The position numbers and the translations under genes are program-made. Shown here piece by piece: positions 1 through 13,409 of a DNA stretch of 64,000 nt (position 1 is the first letter of the stretch; the number at the start of each line of letters is the position of its first letter). The stretch spans positions 483,926 through 547,925 of the forward strand of contig NMRA01000190.1 in NCBI GenBank assembly GCA_002633005.1, in the 5' to 3' direction. The notes beneath the pieces are model-generated. The model was given only the letters and a program-made list of their open reading frames with translations. It did no database searches and was not told the origin of the DNA. Origin of the DNA: Phoronis australis. Lineage: Eukaryota > Phoronida > Phoronidae.

Positions 1-86
1 AATACACATACGCACACACGCACACACACACGCACACACACACGCGCACACGCACACACACACGCACATACACACACACACATACA
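1..86. repeat. CA-rich microsatellite
   Basis: The window opens inside a dinucleotide tract of (CA)n interrupted by CG and TA steps, ending near base 86. It is a simple repeat with no coding potential, and its left boundary lies outside the window. Confidence 0.9.
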
Positions 87-2383
87 TGCAAAAATATCTT
101 AGAAAGCAAAAGCTATATCTGAGACTCAACTTCCTAAATCAACCTAGACTAGCCTCGAATCAGAATTGACATAAAACAGCAGCACTTGGCCACTGACCAT
201 GCTATTAGGCCTAGTCTTCCCAAAGTAAAAGACACTTTAGTCCACATTAATAGGACATTTCTTTTAATGCAGTATCTAAACATGAAGATCAAGAAAAAGG
301 CTCATTAACTCTGTGAACCTGGTCTCAAAATTTGATTGCCACACTTACACCAGAGACAGTTGTCACAGTGCAACTAACACAAAACAACTGATCAGACACA
401 AGTGTGTGTGTAAACAGGACTGACACATAGTGAGTTGACATCGCGGCGGCGGCCATTTTTGACACCATTTGAGGGGTAGAGCAAGTTATACTCGATCGGT
501 TGCTCCAGTTTCAACAATACGTTTAAACAAAAACGGGATCATCTCTGTTACACATGCATAATAGCGTACAGTACATACGAATGATTCGTGAACATTCCAC
601 ACGGTTTCTATATTCTCTATTGTTTATTCATGCATAATGGACAGTCTTCCTGTGATACAGTAAGCGATTTAAAGTTGTGTAAATGTGACAAACATGGAGC
701 AAGTAGGACTGTGACAAGTTGTACCATGGCAACAGCTCCCCATATTAAAACAGCTAAAGGGAACTGAGACGTCACTTGTGAATGACGCAGAATGGGCAAA
801 TTATGGAAGGGCGAGACAACCCTGTCAAAACTGATGTTTTTGACACTCTTCATTTTCAAGCACTTATTGTAACAATTACAATACGAACGTACATTAACAT
901 ACATAAACATGTACCAGCGTTACAATTGAACAAAGTTGTGCGGTAATTTCCTAATGTACCATTGATTTTATTGTTCATGATGCCTTGGTCACATATACTA
1001 AGTTGACATAACTGTGAAAAATGCTAAGAGCTTCACTGGCTAAAATTCTAACGAAAACGCTAGAGTTTTAGCCACACATCAGAGGCAAAGGGGTAATTTA
1101 TACCAGCATTCAGTTTGTTTCGTCACCACCAATTCTATTCTATGCAAAAAGTTATACCAAAACACCTGCCATAAATTGGTTAATATGACAATAAACAAAG
1201 GCACATGTGTCTACTTTGTAGTAAGCAGTCTAGCAAAAACACAAGCAGTTTTAGGTAACTCAAACCGCCAGCAAATGTGATACTTGTAGCTGTTCACATT
1301 ACTGGCATTTTTGCTACTAGCGAAAACGGTAGTGTTTCCCCGTTAGTTTTTGAAGAGATTACAAGCTTCTGAAACCAAGGAAAAGGGTCATATGCGCACA
1401 CAATCAGACGATTAGCGGGACAATATTGGGAGCGCCAGCCAGTAAACAGTATAAAAACTCATCAGACACAAGCACTAAAGATCCCATGTAAAATCACTCA
1501 ATCTTTCTGGTCATCGGGATAAAACCCAATTGGTGGGATCAGCACAATATCGAAGGATATGTGACCCTGGAATTACTTGGCGATGCCCCTAGATGACCAT
1601 CTCGGGGATGGGAATAATTTTTGGACATGGAAAAGTTTGAGACATATTTTCAGTGTTTGAGTGACCTCATTGATAATTTGCACTCCTAGGTAGTGGGAAA
1701 ATGAAATGTCCCATTACAAAAGTTTTCAAAAATATTATTACGAAATTAGTAAGAAATATTCACTTGTGAAAATTCGGCCTATTTTAGTGAGATAAAACAC
1801 ATCTAATTTTTTCAAACCAACTACCACTGAGTGAAATACACCTCTTCACCTCTGTTCTCTTTTCCAGCTGGAACAATGCTTGTGTATGTCTGGATGCAAG
1901 CTTGTTAGCTCCAAGCCATTATTAGGCTTAATTCCCACAAGGCAGGTACTGTTACTAAAGTCTTAGAGGAATGGTTAGTTTTTGTTTCCTTTACAATAGT
2001 TCTATCCCAGGAGATCTCCCTTCCAAGAAACCTGGCTATCTATTACCGGGATCATGCATGGATAGGTAAAAATATATAAAAACAAAACATTATAAATGCA
2101 TTAACATCAACCCTAGACCAGAGTCACTGCAGTTCAAAATGAAGCAATACATTACATCGATTATGTTGTAAATAATCACTATCTGCTCATCAACCAAACT
2201 AATTTTGTGCCTGTCCTATAATAGATAGTGACCTACATAGACATTCAATACAATTTTGGTCGTGTTTTTTTTCACCCAATACCAATACTGAATTCATTTT
2301 AGATATATTCTCAGCCATATGCAAATTGATACTGTCTGAGTAGTTCACCAGTGACTGATAAGGACCGCTGCTTTTGTCACATA

Positions 2384-3039
2384 CAGGGCCCTCATTCATC
2401 CAAGGGGAAAGGTGCCTGTGCTTTCTGAGGCAGGGATTTTCTCGGGTGAGGGGGAAATTCTACCTCCCGATCACAAGCAATAGCAGGCTCGCTCTGTTGC
2501 AAGCCCTCATAGGCTCTGTGTCAAGTAGCCGAAACTAACATTTTGTGCTCTTTCAAATTGTGGGTTACAAGTGATTCGAATCTCGAGGGGAAATTTTCAA
2601 TCATTTGAGGGGAATTTTTTGGCCTCGTGAGGAAAATTACGTACGAATTTTTCAATATTTTTCAGAGAGGAATAGAGGCGATATTCAGCCCCAAAATCGA
2701 GGGATGATGGCGCCAATTTAGTATAGCATAATTTCACCAACTTAGCACACTGCATATAGGAGGAGAGAAGTTATATTTTCTCATTTTTCTCAAGACATGA
2801 AATACCAAATTAGTGCTTGCCATATTCAAGTTCTGTACAATACCCACTAGCAAGCCCATATTTTTAAAACAGTGCAGGCACTCAGGCCTAGGGGCCTCAA
2901 TTTCGGGGCCAAATATAAAATCGCACAAAGTTCCCTCAAGGTTAGAATTACTTCCGGAAAACACTAGTTTTAAATGAGGAGGGGAGGGCGCCAGTTCCCT
3001 CAACCTAACAAATTCAGTCTCAGATGAGTGAGGGCCCTG
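2384..3039. mobile_element. hAT-like non-autonomous DNA transposon (TIR element)
   Basis: A 17-bp terminal inverted repeat bounds this 656-bp stretch. The left end reads CAGGGCCCTCATTCATC and the right end is its reverse complement with one mismatch. CAGGG-type termini are typical of hAT elements. The interior has no transposase frame, so it would be a non-autonomous copy. I could not find a clean 8-bp target-site duplication (left flank GTCACATA, right flank ACATTCAC), so the superfamily call is tentative. Confidence 0.5.
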
Positions 3040-5605
3040 ACATTCACAACAGCAAAAGCTTCAGTGACTGTGATATTTGGTTTCTGATCAGGCATTGCAC
3101 CCAAACTTTTTCATCTCTTGTGCAGAATACACTTTTCCATATTTACATGCAAACACCTAGGATGGGTGTCAAATTTGACTAGTACCAACCCATTTATGTA
3201 ATCAAGAAGGAATCAAACGGGCTCTACAGTTGTATTAAAACTGTGAGACTCACACTTGTACACAATGTTATATGTTCCACTCTAGAGACAATTAATATTG
3301 GTAATAAAGTAAGTACTTCATAACAGTCAATACAATGCAACACAGCAGCAATTATAGTGAACCAGGGTTTTATGCCCACTCATTATAATGCTCCCAAGCC
3401 AACTGCACTGTTTACAAATAACCCTTTTCTGATGTTGCCGCTACGTCCTGGAATTTGCTATGTGGTTAGACAGAGATGGAATATTTAATGCACAAATGCG
3501 CAACACAGATTCAACAATTTACATATACCAACTTGAATTTGTCTAGAGATTTTAAAAATTTTTGCATCAGATCAACCAACACCTGATATGACAGGCAATA
3601 AAACAGGTCTGAATGGGAACCAAAAATCATCTTAGTCAAAATAATCTTGCCAAGGCACCACATTGGAATAAATTTGTCAAGTCAAGTCATGATTATACAA
3701 TGGTTGCTTTACGTTGCCTTCCTTGTAGTAACTTAAACTAACCTACATTTTCTACCAACAAACAGACCTTATACGAACACCCCGTGCCGTTCTTTGTAAC
3801 GCGATTCAACTAGTTTCAGTTACAGTGACTTCATAACTCCATTCATGTCAACGAGATAAAAACCAAAACCTAAGATTATCCGGAAAAAGTACACCTACAA
3901 AAAGTAATGACGGCGGTAAACTAGTGCCATAATAGTCGCTCATATTTACTAAACTTGGAGCCGAGACCCAATTCCCTCAACAGGGTATGATGACCACAGA
4001 CACAACAAAGACATATGACGTGAGTATTACTCATTAACAGTGACGTTGATACAACCATGCACACATGCATGTGTGTGAGTGTGTGCAAGGAACGCATGTT
4101 GAACGTTTCATTGATTTTTCAGGTAATTTGACTAGCCATAATCACTATTCTAGATGAAAAACATCTAGGCCCAGCAAATAGGCGGAGAGTAATCATCCAA
4201 CTATAATTTAGTAAACAAGGCGCATCTCCCAACTCATTTGGCCTGAAGAAAACCACGACATGATCCCCATAGAAAACCTGACCATATTTCCCAAAATATG
4301 CTAAAAACAGAAGCCCATACTATCAGGCCCAAGTTGAACTAGAACCAAAGAAATGTGTTCTGCAAAGCAAGAAACACAAGATCAAGTAAGGCAATGCAAA
4401 ATCACACAAGGGAATGATGAGTGTTTTGGGGGTAAGCCTAGCCACTAATATACACCAGCGAAGTGGACGCCATTCAAATGACTGGCCGCTGAGACTGGAA
4501 TATTGCATTGTACAAGTAAACTGTACGTAAAAAGACTATTTCTGTTCCATAAACCAAGATTTCTCGTCGCCAGTGTCTTGGTATTGCCTTGTGTTTAAAG
4601 AACGCACCCCCCCCCAGTATTTTTTTTTGAGAAATGAGCAACTTAAGTGGACTTTAAAGGATAACAAGATCAAGGCCCACTCGTTAACAATTATGGCCAC
4701 TGAGGCTTCAAAATGTCTAGAAACAAACTTAAAGGCAAAAACTTGCGATAAAAATTCCAGTGAAACAGCACATTATATAAAACAAAGACAACTTTCAGTT
4801 TTCACACCACCATTATAGAGAGTGAAGGGGGGTTTGCATCATTTTCACTACCCAGTCTTGTTGGTCAGTAATGTATTTTTGTGAACCATAAGCTCAACCA
4901 GTCATGCTCAGGTTATGAGTTCTAATAGTAACATCACTGTTTGATGTGTCTTAACCAACTGTCTTGGGTTGACTTCCAGGTTAAAGAGAACAAGTTTCCA
5001 TGCAAACACCCTACACTAAAACATATGCATTACCATACAGATCCCAGATACAGGTAATTCGCACATAAGAGATGACCAAAAATGTCACTTATCTTAATTA
5101 CTACTGCCTTACATAAGGTATTCCAATTTTGACTTAAAAACGCTGCAATGTTTCACCTATTAGCCTACAATGCGGCAGAAAAGTGATTTTTTTGTCAATT
5201 TATTCACAAAACCAAATAAGGAAACTGTGGTCTTTGTTAGCTTAGTTAGTACTAAGTAGGTATCATGAAACAGTATTGGTAAAGCTCTCGTTATTCCCCT
5301 ACAATTGTGGCAATTATTTTCAAGCTGAAACTAGAGAAGAATTTCAACATTGTGAACTGTTCCTGTACGTACAAACTAGGCCAGGAATGAAGTAGAATTT
5401 TGTTAATGCTTATATTATTGTACATGCGCATTAAGACCGACAAATAATGCAAATATTATGCTTGAACGCACATTTGTCAGAAGAAATAACCTACGATCTG
5501 AAACACTACGATTGTAATTAAACTGCTCAACTTTGGAACAGGATAAGAGCGAAAAAATGATGACTTATCCAAATGAAGGGTGATGTGTTAGAATGGACAT
5601 GCACT

Positions 5606-5997
5606 CAGCGCCGGAGGGGGGGTCTAATCTTAGTACTCAAAATAGAACACAAATTATTTTGGCATTTTCTATTCTACTCAAGAGTCGAGTCAAGAGTCTA
5701 TTATTTTATGCTCCAGTACATAGTGACTTGAGTGGAATGCTGTCTAATCCTGGTTTGCACTTGATGACCCAGTATTAAGGCTAAAACTTCGAGTCTGAAA
5801 TGTTGAGTTTTTGCTAGAGTTTGTAGATTGAATCAAGGGGCCGTCAAGTGCAAACTTTGACTAGGAACTAATACTCATACACCATAATGTACTCGAGCAC
5901 AGACTAACAGACACATATCTAGAGTTCTCACAAAAGTAGAAAAGGAAATGCCAAAAATAAAAGTGGGTACAAAGATTAGACCCCAGGCCCAAAACTG
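5606..5997. mobile_element. MITE-like element, copy 1
   Basis: The ends are imperfect inverted repeats. The left reads GGGGTCTAATCTTAGTACTC and the right, reverse-complemented, reads GGGGTCTAATCTTTGTACCC. Both are followed inward by a shared TTTTGGCATTT. No transposase is present. A related, more degraded copy lies at 24820-25138. The exact outer boundary (a CAG on each side) is approximate. Confidence 0.5.
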
Positions 5998-6394
5998 AAG
6001 AAAATTTGAGGATGAGTTATGCATGACAAGTTATTATGAGGCAGTGTGGATTGCATTCTAATCTCTAGATCAACTTCTGGGTTAGGAATACCTAACTCCT
6101 CAAGCAAATGAACCCACATCACCAGTATGCCATTGTCAATAAAATTGTCACAATCCATCATGGTCCATCTTAATTAAATAACTTCAATATGAACACCTTC
6201 CAATTACATTTATGTTGAGAGCGAACAGCATTAAACAAAAGACAGAAAAATGCTACATTCATTCTCAAAACAAATATGCGCTGAGTGCAAGTGCACTGAA
6301 CAATAATGAAGGTAGCGACAGACAGTTCTTTCTTAACATTTTGCGAGACAATGTGGTCACAAGGAAAAATATACGAAGTTAATAACATTATGTA

Positions 6395-6580
6395 AACAGG
6401 GAGACTGGGGCTAGAAGGAGGTAGAGGGGGGAGGAGAGGGAGGCAGGGAGGAGGGCAGGGAGAGAGTAGGCACAGACAGCGATCAGGAGGCTGGGGAGGC
6501 AGGGTGGGAAGAGGGAGGGTAGGAGGATGGGGCTAGAAAGAGGGAGGCAGGAACTTACAGAGGGGAAGTAAGGTGTGGAG
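6395..6580. repeat. Purine-rich low-complexity tract
   Basis: About 185 bp of GGGAGG/GAGGCAG-like purine-rich sequence on the plus strand, stacked as imperfect short repeats. The minus-strand frame through it (6388-6642) is a Pro/Ser/Leu low-complexity artefact of the C/T-rich complement. Confidence 0.7.
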
Positions 6581-9276
6581 GGATGGATTACAGGAAGCAA
6601 AACGTCCTTCCTACTAAGATACCAAGTTCTCACGAGTGGCAAAAATGCCAGAATATCATTGGCAAGAACACAATTGGTGTTTTCATTTTTAGCACAAAAC
6701 TAATCCTACACCGATTGTTACGAACAAAAAGAAAACTGTGTGGTACAAACGATGCTGAGCTTCATTGAAGAATTTCATGTCTTGTGATAACATGAAATTC
6801 TGCTAACCCATCACATGGTATACTGTATACGAAAAGAATTACTGAAGACCAGAATGGGGATGGACAGTTCTTTTGCATTTAATCAATGGAAAAACCCTCA
6901 AAAACAAAGTCAATGCATGTCTAAAAAACTAAGAAGAATACCTACCTCATTATTATGTAGGCGCAGTAACATGGTATCAGCCAACTCTGGTGGATTACAA
7001 TTCCAGGGTTCCAAGAGGAAGTACGTCTTGACAGCAACAGTGATCTATTGTGAGTTCGTTCATATTTCCATTATCCCATATTGCGCAGGTGATGCGGCAC
7101 TGTCAACAAGCAACTGACAACGAGAGTTCTTAACCAAATGAGAGCAACCTTTTGACGTCCAGTACTCCAGTACAAGCGCCACAAGACAGTTTCTGAATTC
7201 ATCAGACAGTCCACTATAATTGCCAGAGGATACAAATATGAAGGCAGGAGCCAACAGTGCAAACTTTCAGCTATGTTCCTAAGCTACATATTTTGCTTGT
7301 GTGACCACCTAAGTGCTGCAGCCATGACCCGAGGTTCACTGCTCGTGAGCATCAAATGATTCACCCATTACCAGTGTTCTCCACACCAGAAAACTCAAAC
7401 TCGATGGGAATTACAAAATACGTGAGCACTTTCAAAAGCATGTGTCCGTATGAGAGCTTGTACGATAAAATCTCACCAATTTAGGACACAATATGGCAGA
7501 CAAGTGAATTTCCTTTTTTTCATACAAAAGTAGCACCACATATGCTTTGTCATCTTTCAAGTACTCAACCACAGCTACCAAAAGACACTGTTTTGAGCAA
7601 TTGTAGCCACTCACAACCCTGTTAAGAAGCCTTCGGGAAATGGAGATCAAATTTGACAATCAATTTTCCCAGAAATTAGTCAGATTTTACCGTACATTAA
7701 GTCTTGGAACAAATGCATCGGACTGGTGCCAAAAGGTCCAAAATATCCTAACTTCCTTAAGAAATAATTTGTCTGAGTTCATAAAGTTCAAATTTGTTGC
7801 ATAGATTTTCAATGCAGGTGAGCCAAACTCGTCAAAGTGGAATTCAAACTCACTATGGTGGCGACTGGTGAGTCAAAATAGGTTGTGGAGAACACTGAAT
7901 TGAGTTACATGGTATAGAATATATGTCACCATACCGGAGATGGAATACACCATTCACGAATTGAAACCTTAGGACTTGCGCTACTGAAAGAGATTTACCT
8001 TACAATATATCAGATACCCTCATGGAAACTTAACAATCAAATTTAGTGGTAACCTTTAAGGTTTCACATCAAGAAAACTCAGCAGATTCCATAAGAAGAA
8101 AAGGTCAGTTTTACATCACCACGGAAATGACCTTCACTAATTAGTGACAGATTGAACATGCTGTCTTACTGCAGTGTTGAAATTAAGATTAGCCTTGCCA
8201 AACTAATGAGCTCATTGGAGCCATTGCCCACACCATTAAACTTGTTATGTGAGTCAACATAATAATTAAAGCAATATTAAACGTGCATTTTTTGTCAAAA
8301 AAGTTTTGATTAAGGTCTCAAATTGAGCAATCGAAACTTACTTTTTTGGCAGAACAGACAAGTTTAAGGTCACTTTAAGATGAAAATCATTACCGTTAAT
8401 ATTTGCTGCACAGATTAACTGGGAATCTTTAAGTTTTCCATGGAACCAGTGAGCATTATAAGAAGTGAATGTGGTGATGCAGAGACTGACCCACTGGGAT
8501 TGCAGGCAGAGTGGAAAATACCTCATTAGCCAAACTGAAACAGCTGATCCCTGCAGTATCTGACTCAATCAATGATTGCAGCTTGTTTCAGAACTGTAAT
8601 AACTATGATGTATGCATGGGGTATTCTCCCAGTATTGATCATGACTTAACATAGTCAATATTTACTATTCAGTTCAAATTAAGTTCTCTCAGAAAATGCG
8701 CATTACGACCACTTCTGCTCAGTCAAATTCCGCTTGTGACTTCTTTCACACAACACGTGGTGGACCAAGAATCAGGCAACCTCGCAGAGGGTCAGAGCTA
8801 ACGGCAGTTTGTTGCAACAATTAGGAGATTCGTCAGCTGTGACAACATCTCTTTTTGAACAAAAACAGAAATTTAAACCATGCCAGTTATGTCAAGGCTA
8901 GGGTCAAGGCCAAGGTCAATGCCACACAACATTTATATCAACAAATGCCTCCTCATACAGGAACATATATAGCACAAGGACTAGATACATACAAGCACAG
9001 ATTAGAGTTCTTTCAAGTACTTAAAAACATTGACGTACTAAAACAAGATGTGAAGTGCGTAAGCACAATCCAGGTCTCAAATATTGAAACCCTTGTGGTC
9101 TTTAAAATTATTAAAAATATCCAGATCACACGGAACAGAGGAGACATTATGAAACAATCTTAGATAGCCTTGATGATTGCTGTACCTTACAATGCTAATC
9201 AATACTTTATGAGCCTAATTAACAAAACTAACATAAATGGAAGTCAAGATGATTATTCCATGGACAGTAGTCAATC

Positions 9277-10806
9277 TCATACATCTGTTTCCAGGCTGTT
9301 GTTTGATGGATTGTTCGCTTTAAACGAGTGATTAGCTTTGATTCGGTTCTCATCCCCCATCAAGTTTATTCGTTCCTCCATCACCATAATATCCGAACCG
9401 GCTTCGCTAGGTTCCGCTGACCCGTTTTTGCTGCGCGTAAAGTTTGGGCATGTCTGCACATGCACATATGAATTCTTGTCTTCGTTGTCAGTTTCTCGAT
9501 GGTAAAAGTAATTGAAATTCGACACGATAACGGGCACAGGAAGAGCAATTGTTAACACACCCGCTATTGCACACAGGCTACCCACCAATTTACCCCATAC
9601 GGACACGGGTCTCATGTCTCCATAGCCCACCGTTGTCATGGTGACGACAGCCCACCAAAATGCGTCTGGGATACTCTTGAAACACGAATCCGCCGAATCG
9701 ACTTCAGCAAAGTACACAGCACTTGAGAAGAGTATGACACCAATGAGAAGAAAAAACATGAGTAAGCCGAGTTCTCGCATACTGGCTTTGAGCGTCTGTC
9801 CCAGAATTTGGAGCCCTTTAGAATGTCTTGATAACTTGAAGATACGGAATACCCTAACAAGACGTATTACTCTGAGAATAGCCAGTGACATGGCCTGATT
9901 ATTACTTTTTTGTTCATCATGGACAACTGTGCCGAGTGTGATGAAATACGGAATGATGGCAACAATATCTATCAGGTTCATCATGTTCTTGAAAAATCCC
10001 AATTTCTCAGGAGAGGAAGCAAAACGCACTAGAAGCTCAAATGTGAACCACACAATACATCCAGTTTCTATTATGAAGAATGGTTCACTAAATTTTGGTA
10101 TATCGTCCTCTCTAATTGACTCACCAGTTACATTGCTTGTATTAGCGTCCACACGGTAGTGCTTGAACTGTGGTAGGGTCTCTAAACAGAATATCACTAT
10201 TGACAGTAAGATTATGCACACTGAGAATATAGCTACTACTCGTGCCGGCATAGAACTTTCAGGATACTCAAACAAGAGCCACACTCGCCTCTGAAATTCA
10301 TTGATTGGCAATATTTTTTCTTCTTCTCGTATAAAACCTTCGTCTTCCCTGAACTTTTCCACTGCATCTTCACCAAGTTCATAAAACTTGATCTCTTCCG
10401 AGAACACATCCAGGGGAACATTAACTGGCCTTCGTAATCGACCACCACTTTGATAATAGTACAGTATTGCATCAAAACTTGGTCTATTTCTGTCAAAAAA
10501 GTATTCGTTCCGAAGAGGATCATAGTAGCGATTTCTTTTAATGGGATCACCCAGCAGCGTTTCAGGGAACTGATTTAGTGTTTTCAACTGAGTTTCATAC
10601 CTCATTCCGCTGACATTTATGACAACTCTTTCGCAGCATTCATACTCATTCGTCCCTTCTTCGACGGGTTCCCTTGGTCGGTCATCCTCCACAGTGATCC
10701 TCGGGAAAGACCTGGAATTTGGTAAATTACTACTTCTGAGTAATCTTTGAGACACATAGGGTGGTGGTCCACCATTACCCTCCAGACCTGCCATAGCTGC
10801 CTCCAT
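9277..10806 (-). CDS. Shaker-type voltage-gated potassium channel (Kv1)
   Basis: One pore-forming subunit of a tetrameric delayed-rectifier or A-type K+ channel of the plasma membrane. From the chosen Met the frame is 509 residues, normal for Kv1. A T1 tetramerisation domain spans about 58-157. Six membrane segments follow: S1 about 189-209, S2 242-262, S3 274-292, S4 with R312, R315, R318, R321, K324 and R327 every third residue, S5 343-364, S6 403-430. The selectivity filter TVGYGD is at 392-397 and the S6 PVP hinge at 423-425. Two N-glycosylation sequons (N222, N225) lie in the S1-S2 loop. The protein ends in ETDV, a class I PDZ ligand. The open frame continues 48 codons upstream to 10950. 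I start at 10806 because the extra residues are not Kv1-like and are probably 5' UTR. The coding region has no intron. Orthology within Kv1 is unresolved. Confidence 0.93.
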   Translation of the reverse strand: MEAAMAGLEGNGGPPPYVSQRLLRSSNLPNSRSFPRITVEDDRPREPVEEGTNEYECCERVVINVSGMRYETQLKTLNQFPETLLGDPIKRNRYYDPLRNEYFFDRNRPSFDAILYYYQSGGRLRRPVNVPLDVFSEEIKFYELGEDAVEKFREDEGFIREEEKILPINEFQRRVWLLFEYPESSMPARVVAIFSVCIILLSIVIFCLETLPQFKHYRVDANTSNVTGESIREDDIPKFSEPFFIIETGCIVWFTFELLVRFASSPEKLGFFKNMMNLIDIVAIIPYFITLGTVVHDEQKSNNQAMSLAILRVIRLVRVFRIFKLSRHSKGLQILGQTLKASMRELGLLMFFLLIGVILFSSAVYFAEVDSADSCFKSIPDAFWWAVVTMTTVGYGDMRPVSVWGKLVGSLCAIAGVLTIALPVPVIVSNFNYFYHRETDNEDKNSYVHVQTCPNFTRSKNGSAEPSEAGSDIMVMEERINLMGDENRIKANHSFKANNPSNNSLETDV

Positions 10807-11820
10807 GTCTGTGGGTTTCGAGTGCGGTCGAAGAACGGGGGTAAACCCCCACTTCTCAATAAAATCTAATTTGCTTGTAATTTTGATAAAATTTTGCGGA
10901 GAAATTGTGGTCGAAATATGTTTGCAATTTTCCAGAACAGTCGATAACAAGCTTGGTTAGCGTTACGACCACAGGAAATCATGAGAAAAATGCTTTTAAG
11001 CTATCCCCCTTTCGTCACATTCTAAGCCATAATGTTTCTGCAGAAAATCGATTGATATTCCTAGTAGAACCTCCATATTCGTTCTGCTAGCTACCATTGA
11101 GAAGTGAGCGTACGAATATTTTGAGAATAGTTCTTATAAGACAACGTTAATGATTGGTTGCTTATGGAAATGGACTCAAATGAATTTGTCATGTCTATTT
11201 CCAAAATTACAGAAATTTTCTGAAAAAGAGTTTAAAGGTGATTTTAAAAATTCTTAATTATTATCTTTTAAGTACGATTTTATCAATTAATCAATGTTTT
11301 CACATTGAATGGTTCAGTGCAACATACAACTAATTAAGATATTGGCCAATCACAAGCGAGCTCAGATGTAATGGTTGAGCACCTGCACATAAAATAGATC
11401 GGCTGCGAGTCGGTTGCCGAACGTTGTTCACTGCAGCCAGGAAATTATGAATTGTTCGTGTAATAAACAATAAATTCCTAAAATTATGAAATTAATTCAG
11501 TTTCTGGTTATCAATAAAATAAATGCTATACAATTATGTGCCTGGGTGGTGTCCAGTCAACGACTAATTCATTTTCTTTTTAACCTTTCCAAGAGCGTAG
11601 GAACACATTTACCTTGTTCAAGAATGTAACTCAATGCTTTCACACACTTGCTCTGCAGTAAACGGGAAGGCAGGATTGGCAATCAAAGGGACGTGGTAAA
11701 CCATTGATGTTGGAGGAGCACGTTGCAGGTTGGTGATATGAGTAATTCGTTTTCAAACGTAGTATCGTAGTTTCAGTAACTGTTGTCTGTTTTTAATGAG
11801 TGACGCATTTTGTATTTCAG
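10807..11820. promoter_or_regulatory. Divergent intergenic region between Kv1 and SNRNP70
   Basis: About 1 kb separates two start codons pointing away from each other, so both 5' UTRs and promoters, or the intron after a noncoding first exon, must lie in or near it. A TATA-like CATAAAATA sits near 11389 on the plus strand, followed by a CpG-containing stretch. The pyrimidine-rich acceptor TTTTGTATTTCAG ending at 11820 implies that SNRNP70 has a noncoding 5' exon upstream. I could not fix its donor. Control elements are inferred from position, not demonstrated. Confidence 0.4.
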
Positions 11821-12010
11821 GTCTAAGAACAGCATCCAAGAGATAAACGGAAAGCCTACACAGGGTGAAATGACCGCGTTTCTACCCCCGAATTTGTTGG
11901 CTTTATTCGCCCCGAGGGACCCAATCCCTTATTTGCCTCCACCAAAATTACCCCACGAGAAAAAGAGGGTACCGTACAATGGTGTAGCAGCATTTCTAAA
12001 AGAATTCGAG
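11821..12010 (+). CDS. SNRNP70: SNRNP70 exon with start codon (U1 snRNP 70 kDa protein), residues 1-47
   Basis: The exon begins after an acceptor at 11819-11820. Translation starts at the ATG at 11870 and the exon ends at 12010 with donor GTAAGC in phase 0. U1-70K binds stem-loop I of U1 snRNA and, through its N-terminal segment, contacts the Sm core and U1-C, so that U1 snRNP can recognise 5' splice sites in the nucleus. The start is secure because the first residues match the near-invariant family N terminus ([20 protein letters not shown]). Together with exons at 28815, 30090, 42761, 46018, 48176, 52028 and 53181 the spliced frame encodes 366 residues, shorter than the roughly 437-residue human protein mainly because of a shorter RS/RE tail. 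Confidence 0.93.
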
Positions 12011-12540
12011 GTAAGCGTTAAAACGACCTATAACACCAAAGAAGATAAACAAAGAACTACCTAAAGTTGATCACTTACAATCCATCTAAAATTGTCGAAA
12101 CAATTGTTGCCATTCTTACTTCCCTCTTCAGCCACTAGAATAACCTTTCAACTGTTTCCTCATGAATGGTGTGTTAGCACTCCCTTTTAAGTTATAATCC
12201 ATCCATTTCTGAACAGTGTTTCCATGCATCGAAATCCACAATGCTTTCCTGATAATCCATCTATGAAGAATCAGCCTGGCCAGGTAAAGTGTTAGAGATA
12301 TGACTAGTAGATGTGGGACTGTCAACGCCTGACTCTTGAATTAGTAAAGCCACTATGAATTATTAATGATTTCCCTTCGCAATTGCTAGCACAACGCAGC
12401 ATTGTCCATGAAGAATTGATTAAAGCGCACAATAGAAATATTTTCTCGGCAATTGTTTCTAACCTGTCTTGAAATCAATAACCACTCTATCCAAACAGCA
12501 AACTAGCAAAGTAAAACTTAGAGCGTCTTTCACTGGAAGC

Positions 12541-12617
12541 CGGTGCTTGTGATACCAGTCCGGGTCACAGCTACCATCCAGTGCTTGTGATACTAGTCCG
12601 GGTCACAGCTAGCATCA
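12541..12617. repeat. Short tandem duplication, two copies of about 39-41 bp
   Basis: The phrase GTGCTTGTGATACCAGTCCG followed by GGTCACAGCTACCATC is repeated immediately with two or three substitutions. Confidence 0.8.
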
Positions 12618-13409
12618 GAGAACCGTTGTTAATTGCTTACGGCACATTCAGCAACCATCTCCGTGTGTAATGAGATCGTGAAAGTAATCCTTAATCGCTG
12701 AGCATTTGTGGGTTTAAAGTAAATCGTTTGCAGCACACACCTATTGATTGGATCGTTTTATGTCCTAAACAATGAACACACGCAGAACTGTTTACTAAGC
12801 CAGATGTACATTGTATAGGATGCACATTGGTTTGTTTAACAGTTCAAATTTTGTTATGAAACATTTAGTTACAGGTACTATTTACTTTATGACATGGGTA
12901 AGCTTTGTTGCCTGTTAACGGCTAAATTAACTCTTACAGAGTTCAAAATAACAAAGTTTACAATGCAGTATTTTCTCCTCACATATACTTTTATTCTGCA
13001 GCTCCTTAAATGGAGAAAAGCAGTCGAGAACAAATGTTGACTTTATGTAGTTTTACCAATGTTTAGTAAATCTTGTATTTTATGTCCACCACAATATAGA
13101 ACGTGAACTTTAATCACACAATTGTGTTTTTGCTTCTAACTTATGAAACTTGAAGCTTAAAGAAGATGCTGAAAGTGGTTTAATTGTTTAAAACATGCTT
13201 AAGGTTATGTATGGCCCTAGTAAATTGTCCAACATTGGCAAATTGTGCAACATCATATCTCAGAAATGGCTGATCAGATTCATATGAACATTTCCAATGC
13301 TATTCTTTGTGCACAGTTTGCCAAAACACTGTTCGGGGTTGCCTTTAAAATGTTCGTATGTTGTAAGAAGGTCTTAAAATTTCCAGAAAAAATGTTAAAA
13401 GTTGCATAA

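Larger units (their letters stand above)
87..9276. other. Intergenic stretch downstream of Kv1, no convincing gene
   Basis: Open frames here are short (about 100 codons or fewer), lie on both strands, and lack recognisable domains or consistent splice phases. I can support only repeats: a terminal-inverted-repeat element at 2384-3039, a MITE-like element at 5606-5997, a purine-rich tract near 6395-6580, and a dispersed-repeat fragment near 7465-7580. The Kv1 3' UTR must lie in the right-hand part. Minus-strand frames at 5976-6161 and 7060-7262 look somewhat protein-like but have no partner exons I can identify. Confidence 0.5.

Noticed and set aside
6388-6642. 84-codon Pro/Ser/Leu-rich minus-strand frame
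   Set aside because: Produced by the complement of a purine-rich low-complexity tract.
9636-10859. Several short frames on both strands inside Kv1
   Set aside because: Shadows of the conserved channel coding sequence.
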